From the NCBI RefSeq assembly GCF_008364765.1, contig NZ_VTUY01000001.1, forward strand, positions 373,526-437,525: a stretch of DNA of 64,000 nt. Direction: 5' to 3'. The DNA comes from Bacillus sp. CH30_1T. GTDB lineage: Bacteria > Bacillota > Bacilli > Bacillales > Bacillaceae_B. Every line of letters starts with the position of its first letter. Position 1 is the stretch's first letter. The position numbers and the translations under genes were made by a program. Below, one piece after another: positions 43,396-51,864 of the stretch. The notes under the pieces are model-generated. The model was given only the letters and a program-made list of their open reading frames with translations, had not been told where the DNA came from and ran no database searches.

Positions 43396-43876
43396 ATGTA
43401 TTACCCTCCTTCAAATGATTGTCCTTTTTTATTTTTTCTAATAATTGGCTGCAGCCGGACTCCACTAAATCATACACTTCTTGAAAATTCCCCGTGTAGT
43501 ATGGATCGGGAACATCTTTCTCCCTGCATTCTTCCACTAGGTCCAGGAGCTTGAACACCTTTCCGTGGTGATCACTATCCAGGATCTTCTTGAGGTTATG
43601 TTCATTTGAAGTGTCCATGGCCACGATGTAATCATATTTCTTATCTTCACCTTGAAATTGTCGCGCCAGCAAGCCTTCACTCTTTATACTATTTTCTCTA
43701 AGAATGGCTAAAGTTCCTTCATGAGGTTTCTTCCCAACATGCCAATCTCCTGTGCCTGCAGAGTCAACCTCAATCATCCCACCCAGGTTCTTCTCTTTTA
43801 CCTTTGCCCTGAAGATCCCCTCCGCCATAGGAGACCGGCAAATATTTCCCAAACATACAAACAACACAGATACCAT
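43382..43876 (-). CDS. yfkJ: Low molecular weight protein-tyrosine phosphatase YfkJ
   Basis: 164 residues. The phosphate loop Cys-Leu-Gly-Asn-Ile-Cys-Arg-Ser lies at 8-15 and the general acid in Asp-Pro-Tyr-Tyr near 123, so the enzyme is complete. AAGGAGAGG precedes the ATG. It heads an operon with the next two genes; in B. subtilis this operon is in the SigB stress regulon. Confidence 0.92.
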   Translation of the reverse strand: MVSVLFVCLGNICRSPMAEGIFRAKVKEKNLGGMIEVDSAGTGDWHVGKKPHEGTLAILRENSIKSEGLLARQFQGEDKKYDYIVAMDTSNEHNLKKILDSDHHGKVFKLLDLVEECREKDVPDPYYTGNFQEVYDLVESGCSQLLEKIKKDNHLKEGNTYGKQ

Positions 43877-43913
43877 GAACGCGCCTCTCCTTACGTTTTA
43901 ACTTACCTACTCA

Positions 43914-43939
43914 TTTCCCATTCCTTAATAGTGTAAAAC
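43914..43939 (-). promoter_or_regulatory. SigB-like promoter of the yfkJIH operon
   Basis: On the minus strand GTTTTA, 14 bases, GGGAAA; one and two mismatches to GTTTAA and GGGTAT. Plausible, not strong. Confidence 0.4.
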
Positions 43940-44042
43940 ATTCTCCGAAAAAAATCCTTCTCAGGTGGAAGTTATGTTGACAGGGTGAAGGAATCATGGA
44001 AAGATAAATGTAATGAATGCACGTTAGAAAGGACGATTCCAT

Positions 44043-44264
44043 ATGGATTTATCACAAAACACAACGGAAAATATTGAATTCATGGTCACTGTCATTAAAG
44101 AAAAATTAAAAATAGTCAATGCCGGTGCCGTAAAGCCTGAAGATTTCAATGAAGAAATGTATGAAGATCTTCACGACCTTTATGTAATGGTCGATCGCAA
44201 GGACAGATTCAGCCCGAGTGAAATGACTGCGATCATTGAAGAAATGGGTAACCTGCGTAAATAA
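44043..44264 (+). CDS. yfkK: DUF1128 family protein YfkK
   Basis: 73 residues, near B. subtilis YfkK in length. Small acidic helical protein with Glu-Glu-Met-Tyr-Glu-Asp-Leu-His-Asp-Leu-Tyr in the middle and Phe-Ser-Pro-Ser-Glu-Met near the end. AGAAAGGA lies before the ATG. Function unknown. It is convergent with yfkM, sharing a terminator. Confidence 0.88.
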   Translation: MDLSQNTTENIEFMVTVIKEKLKIVNAGAVKPEDFNEEMYEDLHDLYVMVDRKDRFSPSEMTAIIEEMGNLRK

Positions 44265-44270
44265 TACGTA

Positions 44271-44321
44271 AAAGGGGACATTCCCTCAAAGGTACAAAAT
44301 ACCTTGGGGAATGTCCCCTTT
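44271..44321. terminator. Bidirectional terminator between yfkK and yfkM
   Basis: Fifteen-base arms AAAGGGGACATTCCC and its complement at 44307-44321 with an inner stem AAGGTA/TACCTT. Confidence 0.9.
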
Positions 44322-44333
44322 CATTTACTTGTC

Positions 44334-44849
44334 CTATTTAGAAAGGAGCGCCAGTGATTCACGGTTGAATGCCGGAAGATCATCCGGTGTCCTGCTTGTC
44401 ACAAGCTGGTTGCCGCATACGACGACTTCTTTATCTTCGTACGTCACACCTGCATATTCCATATCTACTTTAATGGACTTGAAGCCTGTCGCTTTTCGTC
44501 CTTCCAGTGCTTTTGCCGTGATTAATAATTGTGGACCATGGCAAATCGCAAATACCGGTTTCTTCTCATCCATGAAATGCTTCGTGAATTTCACAAAACG
44601 GTCATCTGCACGCAGCTGATCCGGAGAGAAACCGCCTGGTAATAATAGGGCATCAAAGTCTGCAGGATTGACGTCATCGATGCTCTCATCGATCTTCACC
44701 GTTGCATCGCCCTGCTTCCCTTTCACTGATTTTCCTTTTTCTTTTTCAATCGTCACAACTTCGTGACCCGCTTCTTTAAACGCTTTTTCAGGATCTGTAA
44801 ATTCTACGTCTTCAAACATGTCTGTTATTAACGTTGCTATTTTAGCCAT
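44334..44849 (-). CDS. yfkM: DJ-1/PfpI family general stress protein YfkM
   Basis: 171 residues. The nucleophile elbow Ala-Ile-Cys-His-Gly-Pro-Gln-Leu is near residue 101 and the Glu in Thr-Asp-Met-Phe-Glu-Asp-Val-Glu near 12-16. PfpI/DJ-1 proteins act as proteases, glyoxalases or deglycases, which cannot be separated here. The B. subtilis homologue is general stress protein 18 of the SigB regulon; a SigB promoter is visible upstream here (44900-44924). Confidence 0.92.
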   Translation of the reverse strand: MAKIATLITDMFEDVEFTDPEKAFKEAGHEVVTIEKEKGKSVKGKQGDATVKIDESIDDVNPADFDALLLPGGFSPDQLRADDRFVKFTKHFMDEKKPVFAICHGPQLLITAKALEGRKATGFKSIKVDMEYAGVTYEDKEVVVCGNQLVTSRTPDDLPAFNRESLALLSK

Positions 44850-44899
44850 AAAATTGAAACACTCCTAGTTATCGTTTGTTTTTTTATCACACATGTCCT

Positions 44900-44924
44900 T
44901 TACCCTTTGTGCATAAATTCAAAC
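44900..44924 (-). promoter_or_regulatory. SigB promoter of yfkM
   Basis: On the minus strand GTTTGA, 13 bases, GGGTAA, one mismatch each to GTTTAA and GGGTAT at canonical spacing, 51 bp before the start codon. Confidence 0.7.
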
Positions 44925-44933
44925 ACGCCCCCC

Positions 44934-46241
44934 TTATTTATCCATCGTGAATTGAGAAAAGATCGTATTCCGCTGCACTTTATATACTTCCTCACCTACG
45001 ATGTCATTAATGATTTGAATATTTCGATCAACAGCTAATCCCAGGTTCGTAGCCCCGGCACCGTGAGAATGCTCAAGGTTTGTTACCGTGTAGTAATGGT
45101 GATCCCGATCCGGTTTCTCTTTAAATTCCAGCTTATAATTCCGGGAGACTTTATACATCTTGTCATCTTCCCAGACGATTTTGTCCTCGAACTCATCAAA
45201 AAACCATTTGGGAATATTCGGCTTATAACCCGTCGCTAGAATCACCTTATCCGTTTGGTATGAGAAGTCACGATCCTTCTGCCATTGTCGGCAATTCAGG
45301 ACGTACTGATCCTCCTCTTTCCGGATCTTATTCACCTCCGTCAATGGCTGGATCGTAATGTCCGGAGAGCTATCACTGACAGAATGGTTATAAAGGATGT
45401 TGTAAATATTATTGAGTGTATCCGGATCGATCCCGTTTCTGAGCTGATCCAACGTTTGTAATGCATCCACCCGCTTCTCATACGTGAGTCCATGAAAATA
45501 ATCCACATAGTCAGGGGCAAAGAATTCCTGTCCCAGCTTCGACGACTCGAGCTGTAAAATCCCTTCGGAACGGGTCAGCCATGTCAACTGATAGGAATGA
45601 TCCTTCTGTTCTTTTAAAAGGACAAAGAACACCTCGGCAGCACTTTGCCCGGACCCGACAATCGTAATCGAGGAACCTTCCATCGTCGTGTTTTTATGGA
45701 ACAGATACTTACTCGTATGATGGACGTCCCCATCCGGCAGACCATCCATTCCGTCTAAAATCAACGGCTTGCTTCCCGTGCCCATCACCACATGCTTCGC
45801 ATAATAGATCTCACGCTCATCGGTCAATCTGTTATCGATCACAACCTTATAGCAGTCGCCTTCATCCGTGACCCCGATCACTTCACTATGGAATTGACAG
45901 CAGCTAAGCTGACTCACTACCCAGCGGGCATAATCATTGTACTCCTGCCTCGGCATTTCAAATTTTTGAAAAAAGAAAAATTTATATAAACGATTATGGG
46001 TATGTAAATAATTCAAATAACTATACCGGCTCTGTGGATTGGCAAACGTGACCAAATCCGCAATAAACGGCACCTGCAGATCCGTCAGATTTATCAACAT
46101 CCCCGGATGCCACTGAAACTCCGGAGTCTGATCAAAAAACTTCACCTTCAGATCCGTCTTCTCCTCCATCAACGCCGCCAAACTTAAATTGTACGGACCA
46201 ATCCCAATACCGATACAATCATATACATCTTGTCTTCTCAA
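44934..46241 (-). CDS. Lysine/ornithine N-monooxygenase (IucD/SidA family)
   Basis: 435 residues from TTG 46241, chosen because GGAGGAG lies six bases upstream, better than the ATG at 46268. Residues 8-17 hold the FAD motif Gly-Ile-Gly-Ile-Gly-Pro-Tyr-Asn, near 190 the NADPH motif Gly-Ser-Gly-Gln-Ser-Ala-Ala-Glu, and near 370 Ala-Thr-Gly-Tyr. It hydroxylates the side-chain amine of lysine or ornithine, the first step of hydroxamate siderophore synthesis. No synthetase, acylase or partner gene follows, so it is an orphan here, though a siderophore importer lies 8 kb away. Confidence 0.9.
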   Translation of the reverse strand: MRRQDVYDCIGIGIGPYNLSLAALMEEKTDLKVKFFDQTPEFQWHPGMLINLTDLQVPFIADLVTFANPQSRYSYLNYLHTHNRLYKFFFFQKFEMPRQEYNDYARWVVSQLSCCQFHSEVIGVTDEGDCYKVVIDNRLTDEREIYYAKHVVMGTGSKPLILDGMDGLPDGDVHHTSKYLFHKNTTMEGSSITIVGSGQSAAEVFFVLLKEQKDHSYQLTWLTRSEGILQLESSKLGQEFFAPDYVDYFHGLTYEKRVDALQTLDQLRNGIDPDTLNNIYNILYNHSVSDSSPDITIQPLTEVNKIRKEEDQYVLNCRQWQKDRDFSYQTDKVILATGYKPNIPKWFFDEFEDKIVWEDDKMYKVSRNYKLEFKEKPDRDHHYYTVTNLEHSHGAGATNLGLAVDRNIQIINDIVGEEVYKVQRNTIFSQFTMDK

Positions 46242-46312
46242 TTGACTCTCCTCCACAATTGTAATCATCTTTCTATTTTTACCCTAAAATGATGGCTGAT
46301 TACCCTTTTTAA

Positions 46313-46327
46313 TGAAAATAATTGTGA
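46313..46327 (-). promoter_or_regulatory. Weak Fur-like box upstream of the N-monooxygenase
   Basis: TGAAAATAATTGTGA matches the 7-1-7 box at 11 of 14 positions. Suggestive only, but fitting for a siderophore gene. Confidence 0.3.
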
Positions 46328-46354
46328 CGGATGTGTGCGGTAGGTGAATATTTT

Positions 46355-46435
46355 GACTGTTGAATTTCGCTTGATATTTAACAGTTGATTATCAAACGGA
46401 ATTCGACTGTTAAAATATACTCGATATTCAACTGC
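46355..46435. repeat. Imperfect 50-bp direct repeat with palindromic arms
   Basis: GACTGTTGAAT.. ATTTAACAGT at 46355 and CGACTGTTAAA.. ATTCAACTG at 46404, about 49 bp apart. Each copy can form a hairpin. Confidence 0.65.
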
Positions 46436-46570
46436 TGAATTATTTTGATTGATTTGCCTTAAGAATTGCACCCTCAACGGTGTTTTTTATTATTCGAGTT
46501 TGATATTGGTTCGGGAAAGGGACAAATGTGTATTGATGCGGTACTTCAAAGCGGATGCGAAACTTTTTAT

Positions 46571-46622
46571 TATCGAGTTTCAGATTATATTATCGACTTT
46601 TCCCCATTTATTATCGACTTAG
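46571..46622. repeat. 20-21 bp periodic array, core TATCGA
   Basis: TATCGAGTTT at 46571, TATCGACTTT at 46591 and TATCGACTTA at 46612, each preceded by AT, with steps of 20 and 21. Same design as the arrays at 241, 32577 and 36931. Confidence 0.75.
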
Positions 46623-46708
46623 GAAAAACGACACGAACCGACATACACCTCTGCCACACACGCCAACACCACATACCCAAACAAAAAAACCAATCCCCGC
46701 TACAAGGG

Positions 46709-47698
46709 TCAGTTCTTCCTGAATATCATTACATACCATCCCCCTTCTTTCACGATCGGTTCGACGGACTCCACTTTGAAATTTGTTTTACCGGCCAATG
46801 TCTCCATCTCCTTCTGCGACGGAATTGGATACAGGTTCTGAAATGTCATGAAGAAGCTGTTGAAGGCGCTGGAAAACTGCTGCCCGTGCTTTGACTTTTG
46901 CATAGGGGTCAGAACAAAGAACAATCCTTCTTTTTCAAGCCACGTCGATGCTTTTTCGAAAAATGGCAGGCGCTCTGATGGATCGATATAGTGAAAGAGA
47001 TTATTGGCCATGATCATGTCGAATAGCTGTCCCGGCTCATATTCATGAAGGTCCTTACAAAGGATTTCAATATTTTCATAGTCACTGAGCGACTCTTCTG
47101 CAGCCTTTGCAACGGCCTCATGAATCTCGACCCCTAACATTCTCTTATCAGGATGGTGATTTCCTATTCTTTTCACATACCCGCCTTCACCACAGCCTAA
47201 GTCCAGTATAGAATTCACATTGTATTTTTTTATCGCCTTCTGCACCTTCGGAAAGGCAAAGCGTTCTAATAATATGGACGTTTTCGCTACAGTCGATCCA
47301 TGGACATCCGAGTTGAAATGCTGCTTCGTTTGATTGCGCAATAATTGAGGATACGACAACAAGGCAGGTATGTGCAGCTCCATCATTTCTTTCAACAAAA
47401 TACCTGATGAGTGTGGGTCTCTCTTTGAAGTGGGCAGCTTCCAGCGGTTCCTTGTTGTGACTTTCTCATCCTCCACCCGCTTCATATGCTTAATGGTGAT
47501 GCCGACCTCCACCCACTGTTCGAGGAGGTCCATTTCGATATTTTTAGCAAGCGCAACTTCTTGAATGGAGGCAGGCTTTGTAAAACTGTCAAACAGATCC
47601 ATTTCATACCCTACATAAGCATGCCAGCTGTACAGAAATGGCACATTCTTTTTCATCCAAGTTCTTGCCCGCCATACTTTCACCATTTCTCCGATCAT
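46709..47698 (-). CDS. SAM-dependent methyltransferase
   Basis: 329 residues from ATG 47698, after AAAGGAGG; the longer frame reads through the upstream gene. Class I fold with the SAM motif Val-Asn-Ser-Ile-Leu-Asp-Leu-Gly-Cys-Gly-Glu-Gly near residue 161 and Met-Ala-Asn-Asn-Leu-Phe-His-Tyr near 238. The N-terminal helical part resembles dimerising O-methyltransferases of secondary metabolism. It overlaps the upstream monooxygenase by four bases (ATGA). Confidence 0.85.
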   Translation of the reverse strand: MIGEMVKVWRARTWMKKNVPFLYSWHAYVGYEMDLFDSFTKPASIQEVALAKNIEMDLLEQWVEVGITIKHMKRVEDEKVTTRNRWKLPTSKRDPHSSGILLKEMMELHIPALLSYPQLLRNQTKQHFNSDVHGSTVAKTSILLERFAFPKVQKAIKKYNVNSILDLGCGEGGYVKRIGNHHPDKRMLGVEIHEAVAKAAEESLSDYENIEILCKDLHEYEPGQLFDMIMANNLFHYIDPSERLPFFEKASTWLEKEGLFFVLTPMQKSKHGQQFSSAFNSFFMTFQNLYPIPSQKEMETLAGKTNFKVESVEPIVKEGGWYVMIFRKN

Positions 47699-49011
47699 TG
47701 TAGTGCCTCCTTTCCTTTCCAGGGATAATCCTGGACTTCCGTAAATTTTGTGTTGAATTTTTCTTCTTCTGTTAACGAATCCTTTCTGATTGGGAGCACT
47801 CCCCCCTGGACCATCCGGTCGTAAAGGGTTTCTCTCCACATGCCGAGACCGGATATGTTCAGCATCTGCTTATAATGGGAGATCGAGTCCCTTTCCATAC
47901 GCTGAAGGCTCTTATTCCTCAGCCAGCCAACCGGGCGATACGGATACGAGTATACGAGGGCTGATAAATGACTGAGGTGCATTTGATGAGCAACCCTTCT
48001 TTTCCGGACCTTTGGGTACCAAATCAGATTAACCGGATCTAATTTACCGGCAGAATACATATCACACAGCAATTCTCCAAGAATACTCCCATCCTGTATC
48101 GCCATATTCATTCCTTCTCCTGCCATGGGGTGAACCGTGTGGACCGCATCTCCAATCAGGGCAAGATGGTCTTTCACGTAGGTATCCGCATGATATTTCA
48201 ATGGAACCATCAGCTGGATTTTCTTCCAGTCCTCAATTTTGTTCACGTACCCATCGAGATCCGGACACATTTGGATATAAAGCTTATGAAACTCTGAAAT
48301 TGATTTTTTCCTGAGCGTTTTATATTCCCCTGCTGGAATGAGATAAACCGATCGTACTTCATCGTTTGGTAACGGGAACAGACCCAGGAATGATTGATAT
48401 GTAGAAATGATACGTCCCTTCACCATTTCCTTGGGCCGTGGAAATGTCACCGTTAAGAAATGATGGTTGTACTTTTTCTCCTTCACATCCACTTCCATAT
48501 AGTCACGGGTGACAGAGCTTCTTCCTTCCGCCCCGATAATGAAATCACTATGAATCTCTTGAGCCTCTTTCGTCTCGCGATCCTCGATGATCACGGTATG
48601 ACCTTCTATTTTTTTACAGATTGTATTCGATCGATAATGAAATGTTGGATACTCCTGCCCTTTTTTTCGTAGAATCTCCTTTAACGTTTCATGATGAATC
48701 ATAAGTGAATAAGGATATCGACTGGGAAGAATCGAATAGCTCATCGTGGAGTTGTCCGCTTTTGATTTCGCATTTTTCAATTCAATGAGTTCCAATTCGG
48801 AAATGATATGGCCGTTTTCAAATACGGAGTCAATGACCTCAAGAGAATCAAATATTTCCAGGCTTTTCGGCTGGAGGAGTTCGCCTTTGTATACGGAACC
48901 TGGACCTGGTAACCGTTCCACAACCGTTACGTCTATATTGCACTGTGCTAATTTCAAGCCGAGTGTCAGACCGCCAATTCCTCCACCACTAATAAAGACG
49001 TTCGTCTTCAT
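47695..49011 (-). CDS. FAD-dependent monooxygenase (PHBH/UbiH type)
   Basis: 438 residues; GGTGAGGAG precedes the ATG. FAD motifs are Ser-Gly-Gly-Gly-Ile-Gly-Gly-Leu-Thr-Leu-Gly at 8-18, the DG-like Phe-Ile-Ile-Gly-Ala-Glu-Gly-Arg-Ser near 160 and Leu-Ile-Gly-Asp-Ala-Val-His near 285. It likely hydroxylates an aromatic or polyketide substrate, and its translational coupling to a methyltransferase suggests one two-step modification of one small molecule. The substrate-making genes are not in the window. Confidence 0.85.
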   Translation of the reverse strand: MKTNVFISGGGIGGLTLGLKLAQCNIDVTVVERLPGPGSVYKGELLQPKSLEIFDSLEVIDSVFENGHIISELELIELKNAKSKADNSTMSYSILPSRYPYSLMIHHETLKEILRKKGQEYPTFHYRSNTICKKIEGHTVIIEDRETKEAQEIHSDFIIGAEGRSSVTRDYMEVDVKEKKYNHHFLTVTFPRPKEMVKGRIISTYQSFLGLFPLPNDEVRSVYLIPAGEYKTLRKKSISEFHKLYIQMCPDLDGYVNKIEDWKKIQLMVPLKYHADTYVKDHLALIGDAVHTVHPMAGEGMNMAIQDGSILGELLCDMYSAGKLDPVNLIWYPKVRKRRVAHQMHLSHLSALVYSYPYRPVGWLRNKSLQRMERDSISHYKQMLNISGLGMWRETLYDRMVQGGVLPIRKDSLTEEEKFNTKFTEVQDYPWKGKEALQ

Positions 49012-49246
49012 TTCTCCTCACCTCTTTCTCTCTCTTTAACCTTTTTCCAGTATGTTGAAACTTGGCGATGTGCTCCATCCAACCGCCATGAATAGACAGG
49101 TTCTTAAAAACGAAAAGAGAAATAAGAAATTTGTAGAATGTACTATTTCCCGGAAAATATCAGCATTTCATGATTCAATCCTCTCTGAATTTTACATTTT
49201 TTGTCGGATTATTCCCTGAAGGCAATTCGACAATAGCCGTGGAAAT

Positions 49247-49288
49247 TAAAAAACTCCACAACAAGAGTTCCCTCTCATCATGGAGTTT
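49247..49288 (-). terminator. Terminator of the multi-PAS kinase gene
   Basis: Arms AAACTCCA and TGGAGTTT with a 22-base loop and T run on the minus strand. Confidence 0.65.
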
Positions 49289-49291
49289 CTA

Positions 49292-51769
49292 CTATTTTTC
49301 ATTTGCACTCGGCAGCAAGATCGTGACGGTCGTTCCCTCCGTTACATTACTTTGAATCGATAGTGAGCCGTGGTGCTCTTTGATGATTTTTTGGCAGATC
49401 ATCAATCCGAGACCAGTCCCTTTTTCTTTCGTGCTATAGAACGGTTCTCCTAAATGCTTCATGCGCTCCGGTGGGATTCCATTTCCGTTGTCCTGGATGG
49501 AGATTTTCGCATAACCATTTTCTTTTTCTAGTTGAACACTTAGGAGACCCCCACTCGGCATGGCTTCCAGGGCATTTTTCATGACGTTTAAAATGACCTG
49601 TTTCATTTGATGGGAATCACAATAAATTTCCGCTTTTTCCACAGAGAACCTCACATCGACTCCTTGCTTCAGGCATTCCATCTTAATGAATTCGACAGAG
49701 CTTGTTAACAGGGTCGTTAAGGATGTCAGGGAAAATTGTACGGCTCTTGGTTTCGCCAAAGCCAGAAATTCATTGGTGATGATTTCGATTCGATCAAGTT
49801 CTCCCTGGATGACCCCTAAGTAAAAGTCATCTTTCGCATTTTCTTTCATCAGTTGAAGGAAACCTTTCAGTGTCGTCAGCGGATTTCTGATTTCATGGGC
49901 CACTCCTGCTGCAAGCTGTCCGATCATCGCTAATTGTTCTGATTTCTTCAGTAAGTCTTCATTTCGCTTCTTCTCGGATAAGTCCCTGATGATGGCTGAA
50001 ATACCGATCAGATTTCCATCGTCATTTAAGATCGGGTTCATATTAAAGGCAATTTCGATCGGCGTTCCGTCTTTTCGGTACCGCACCGTTTCATAATCCT
50101 TTATTCGCTTCCCTGCCTTGATCGTCATTAAATTCTGTTTGAATTGTCCTACCTGTTCTTCTTGGTGAATAAAGGTGATTTTTCGTCCTGTAATTTCATC
50201 CTTATTCCAACCGAACATCGATTCAAACTGCTGATTGACCTTTAATACGCTACCCTCTGGATCTAAAAGGACAATCCCATCTCCGGCATGCTCGAAGTAC
50301 GCTTCCAGTAATTCTTTCGCTTCCTTTAGTTCTTCTTCCATCTTCAATTTCTCTGTGATGTCCTGTCCAAATCCATAAATTCCGATGACCTTGTTCTTGA
50401 CCCGGATCGGGATGTTGGTGACCGCTACATGGCTTTTGCCACCTTCTCCATTTTCGAAGGTGGTGACAAATCTTGAAGCTTCTCCATTAAGGGCGACTTT
50501 AAAGTGATTGACGGCTGTTTGACGGCTGCTTTCTGCTATGAATTCACTGAAGTGACTGCCAATCATATAGGAAGAGATATGATTCCATTGCTTTTTCACA
50601 GCGGGGTTCACTTCCTGGATGATCCCCTTTGTATCAACCATATAAATATTATCAGGGCTATATTTCACAATCGACTTATACTTTTGTTCGCTTTCGATGA
50701 GTTTTCTCTGAATATCTTTGATCAGGGAAATATCTGAGATGGAGCAGATGATTTCCGCTACTTTCCCCTCTTGTACCACTGGAACGATGGAGGCGATATA
50801 TTCTAAATCCTTGTATTCATCCTCATACGTCAACTCTTCCCCTGTTTCCCATATACGCTTAAGTTTAGGCTGGATTTTCCCCAAATGATGGGAATCAAAT
50901 ACTTCTTCAATGGTTTTGCCAATCACCTTTGATGGAGTCAGGTTTAATTTTTTCAATAGCTCCCCTGCCGCCATTTCGATCACAAATTCATTGTCTCTCT
51001 TATTAATCTTATAGGTGATCGTCTTTTGGAGCCGAAGCGTGTTCTCAAGTTCCGCTTTCAATGAGACCAGTTCGTTTTCATAGTTTTTCTTCTCCGTGAT
51101 GTCGTGAAGGATGATTCCGACACTGTCTACAGCTCCATCACTTTTGTAATTGGCCGGGGAGATTGTAATATTGCATGTAATCTTCCGTTTCTCATTCATT
51201 ATGAAGGTTACTTCTTCCCCGGTTGTATTCACTCCCCTTATTCCGTTCATCACTAAAGTGATAAAGAATTGATTCTGAAGGGGTGTTTGATTGCACAGAG
51301 ACTCACCCAGAACGGTATCTGAAATATGAAACAGCTCCTGAAAGGATTGATTCATCTCCACTACTTTCCCTTTGTTATCAAGGATACATACACAAGTCGG
51401 GGTGTTAAAAATAAGAGACTCATATATGGCCGAGCGGGAGTTATTCGAATAATCATGAGAAACGTGCTTCTCTCCACAGGCCTCTGGAACAATCATCACT
51501 AATTCTTTTTGTTCATCCATCTGTTTACGTTTAACAGTGTAGTTATAATGATTTAAGCGAATGGAACAATTCTTTTCTTCTAACATTCTCTGAAGAAGAT
51601 TATCTTCTTGCAGGGTCAATCCTTTCCATTCTTCATTCTCTTCTATGAAAGATTGGCCTTTCACATCTATTATTGCAGCCGGGACTGGAATCGAATCAAC
51701 ACTCAATGCATGATAGGGTTGCATATCAGCCATAGTACCTTCCTTTTTCGTAACGTTATTTACCACCAT
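49292..51769 (-). CDS. Multi-PAS sensor histidine kinase
   Basis: 825 residues (813 if the ATG at 51733, which has AAGGAAGG before it, is used). Four or five PAS domains fill about 15-590, with Gly-Ile-Ile-Gln-Glu-Val-Asn-Pro-Ala-Val and Gly-Ser-Val-Leu-Lys-Val-Asn-Gln-Gln-Phe typical cores. The kinase part has Val-Ala-His-Glu-Ile-Arg-Asn-Pro-Leu-Thr near 615 (phosphoacceptor His) and Asp-Asn-Gly-Asn-Gly-Ile-Pro, Gly-Thr-Gly-Leu-Gly-Leu. No membrane span, so it is cytoplasmic. This is the architecture of KinA/KinE sporulation kinases. No response regulator is adjacent, which also fits a phosphorelay kinase. Confidence 0.88.
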   Translation of the reverse strand: MVVNNVTKKEGTMADMQPYHALSVDSIPVPAAIIDVKGQSFIEENEEWKGLTLQEDNLLQRMLEEKNCSIRLNHYNYTVKRKQMDEQKELVMIVPEACGEKHVSHDYSNNSRSAIYESLIFNTPTCVCILDNKGKVVEMNQSFQELFHISDTVLGESLCNQTPLQNQFFITLVMNGIRGVNTTGEEVTFIMNEKRKITCNITISPANYKSDGAVDSVGIILHDITEKKNYENELVSLKAELENTLRLQKTITYKINKRDNEFVIEMAAGELLKKLNLTPSKVIGKTIEEVFDSHHLGKIQPKLKRIWETGEELTYEDEYKDLEYIASIVPVVQEGKVAEIICSISDISLIKDIQRKLIESEQKYKSIVKYSPDNIYMVDTKGIIQEVNPAVKKQWNHISSYMIGSHFSEFIAESSRQTAVNHFKVALNGEASRFVTTFENGEGGKSHVAVTNIPIRVKNKVIGIYGFGQDITEKLKMEEELKEAKELLEAYFEHAGDGIVLLDPEGSVLKVNQQFESMFGWNKDEITGRKITFIHQEEQVGQFKQNLMTIKAGKRIKDYETVRYRKDGTPIEIAFNMNPILNDDGNLIGISAIIRDLSEKKRNEDLLKKSEQLAMIGQLAAGVAHEIRNPLTTLKGFLQLMKENAKDDFYLGVIQGELDRIEIITNEFLALAKPRAVQFSLTSLTTLLTSSVEFIKMECLKQGVDVRFSVEKAEIYCDSHQMKQVILNVMKNALEAMPSGGLLSVQLEKENGYAKISIQDNGNGIPPERMKHLGEPFYSTKEKGTGLGLMICQKIIKEHHGSLSIQSNVTEGTTVTILLPSANEK

Positions 51770-51814
51770 TTTACCCTACCTCTTCAAACATATAAACGGT
51801 CAATATATTTCATA

Positions 51815-51847
51815 TAAAAAACCCGGGCATACCATCTGCCCAGGTTT
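51815..51847 (-). terminator. Terminator of the psuKG operon
   Basis: Arms AAACCCGGGCA and TGCCCAGGTTT, T run on the minus strand. Confidence 0.9.
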
Positions 51848-51864
51848 CACTACTTTTCACAAGA

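Larger units (their letters stand above)
46242..46708. other. Gene-free interval with two sorts of repeats
   Basis: Holds an imperfect two-copy repeat with palindromic GACTGTT/AACAGT arms (46355-46435) and a TATCGA array (46571-46622). Frames crossing it are low-complexity and lack ribosome sites. A weak Fur-like box (TGAAAATAATTGTGA, 46313-46327) precedes the N-monooxygenase. Confidence 0.6.

Noticed and set aside
46265-46477. 70-residue minus-strand frame before the N-monooxygenase
   Set aside because: Runs through palindromic repeats, lacks a ribosome site and has no protein-like pattern.
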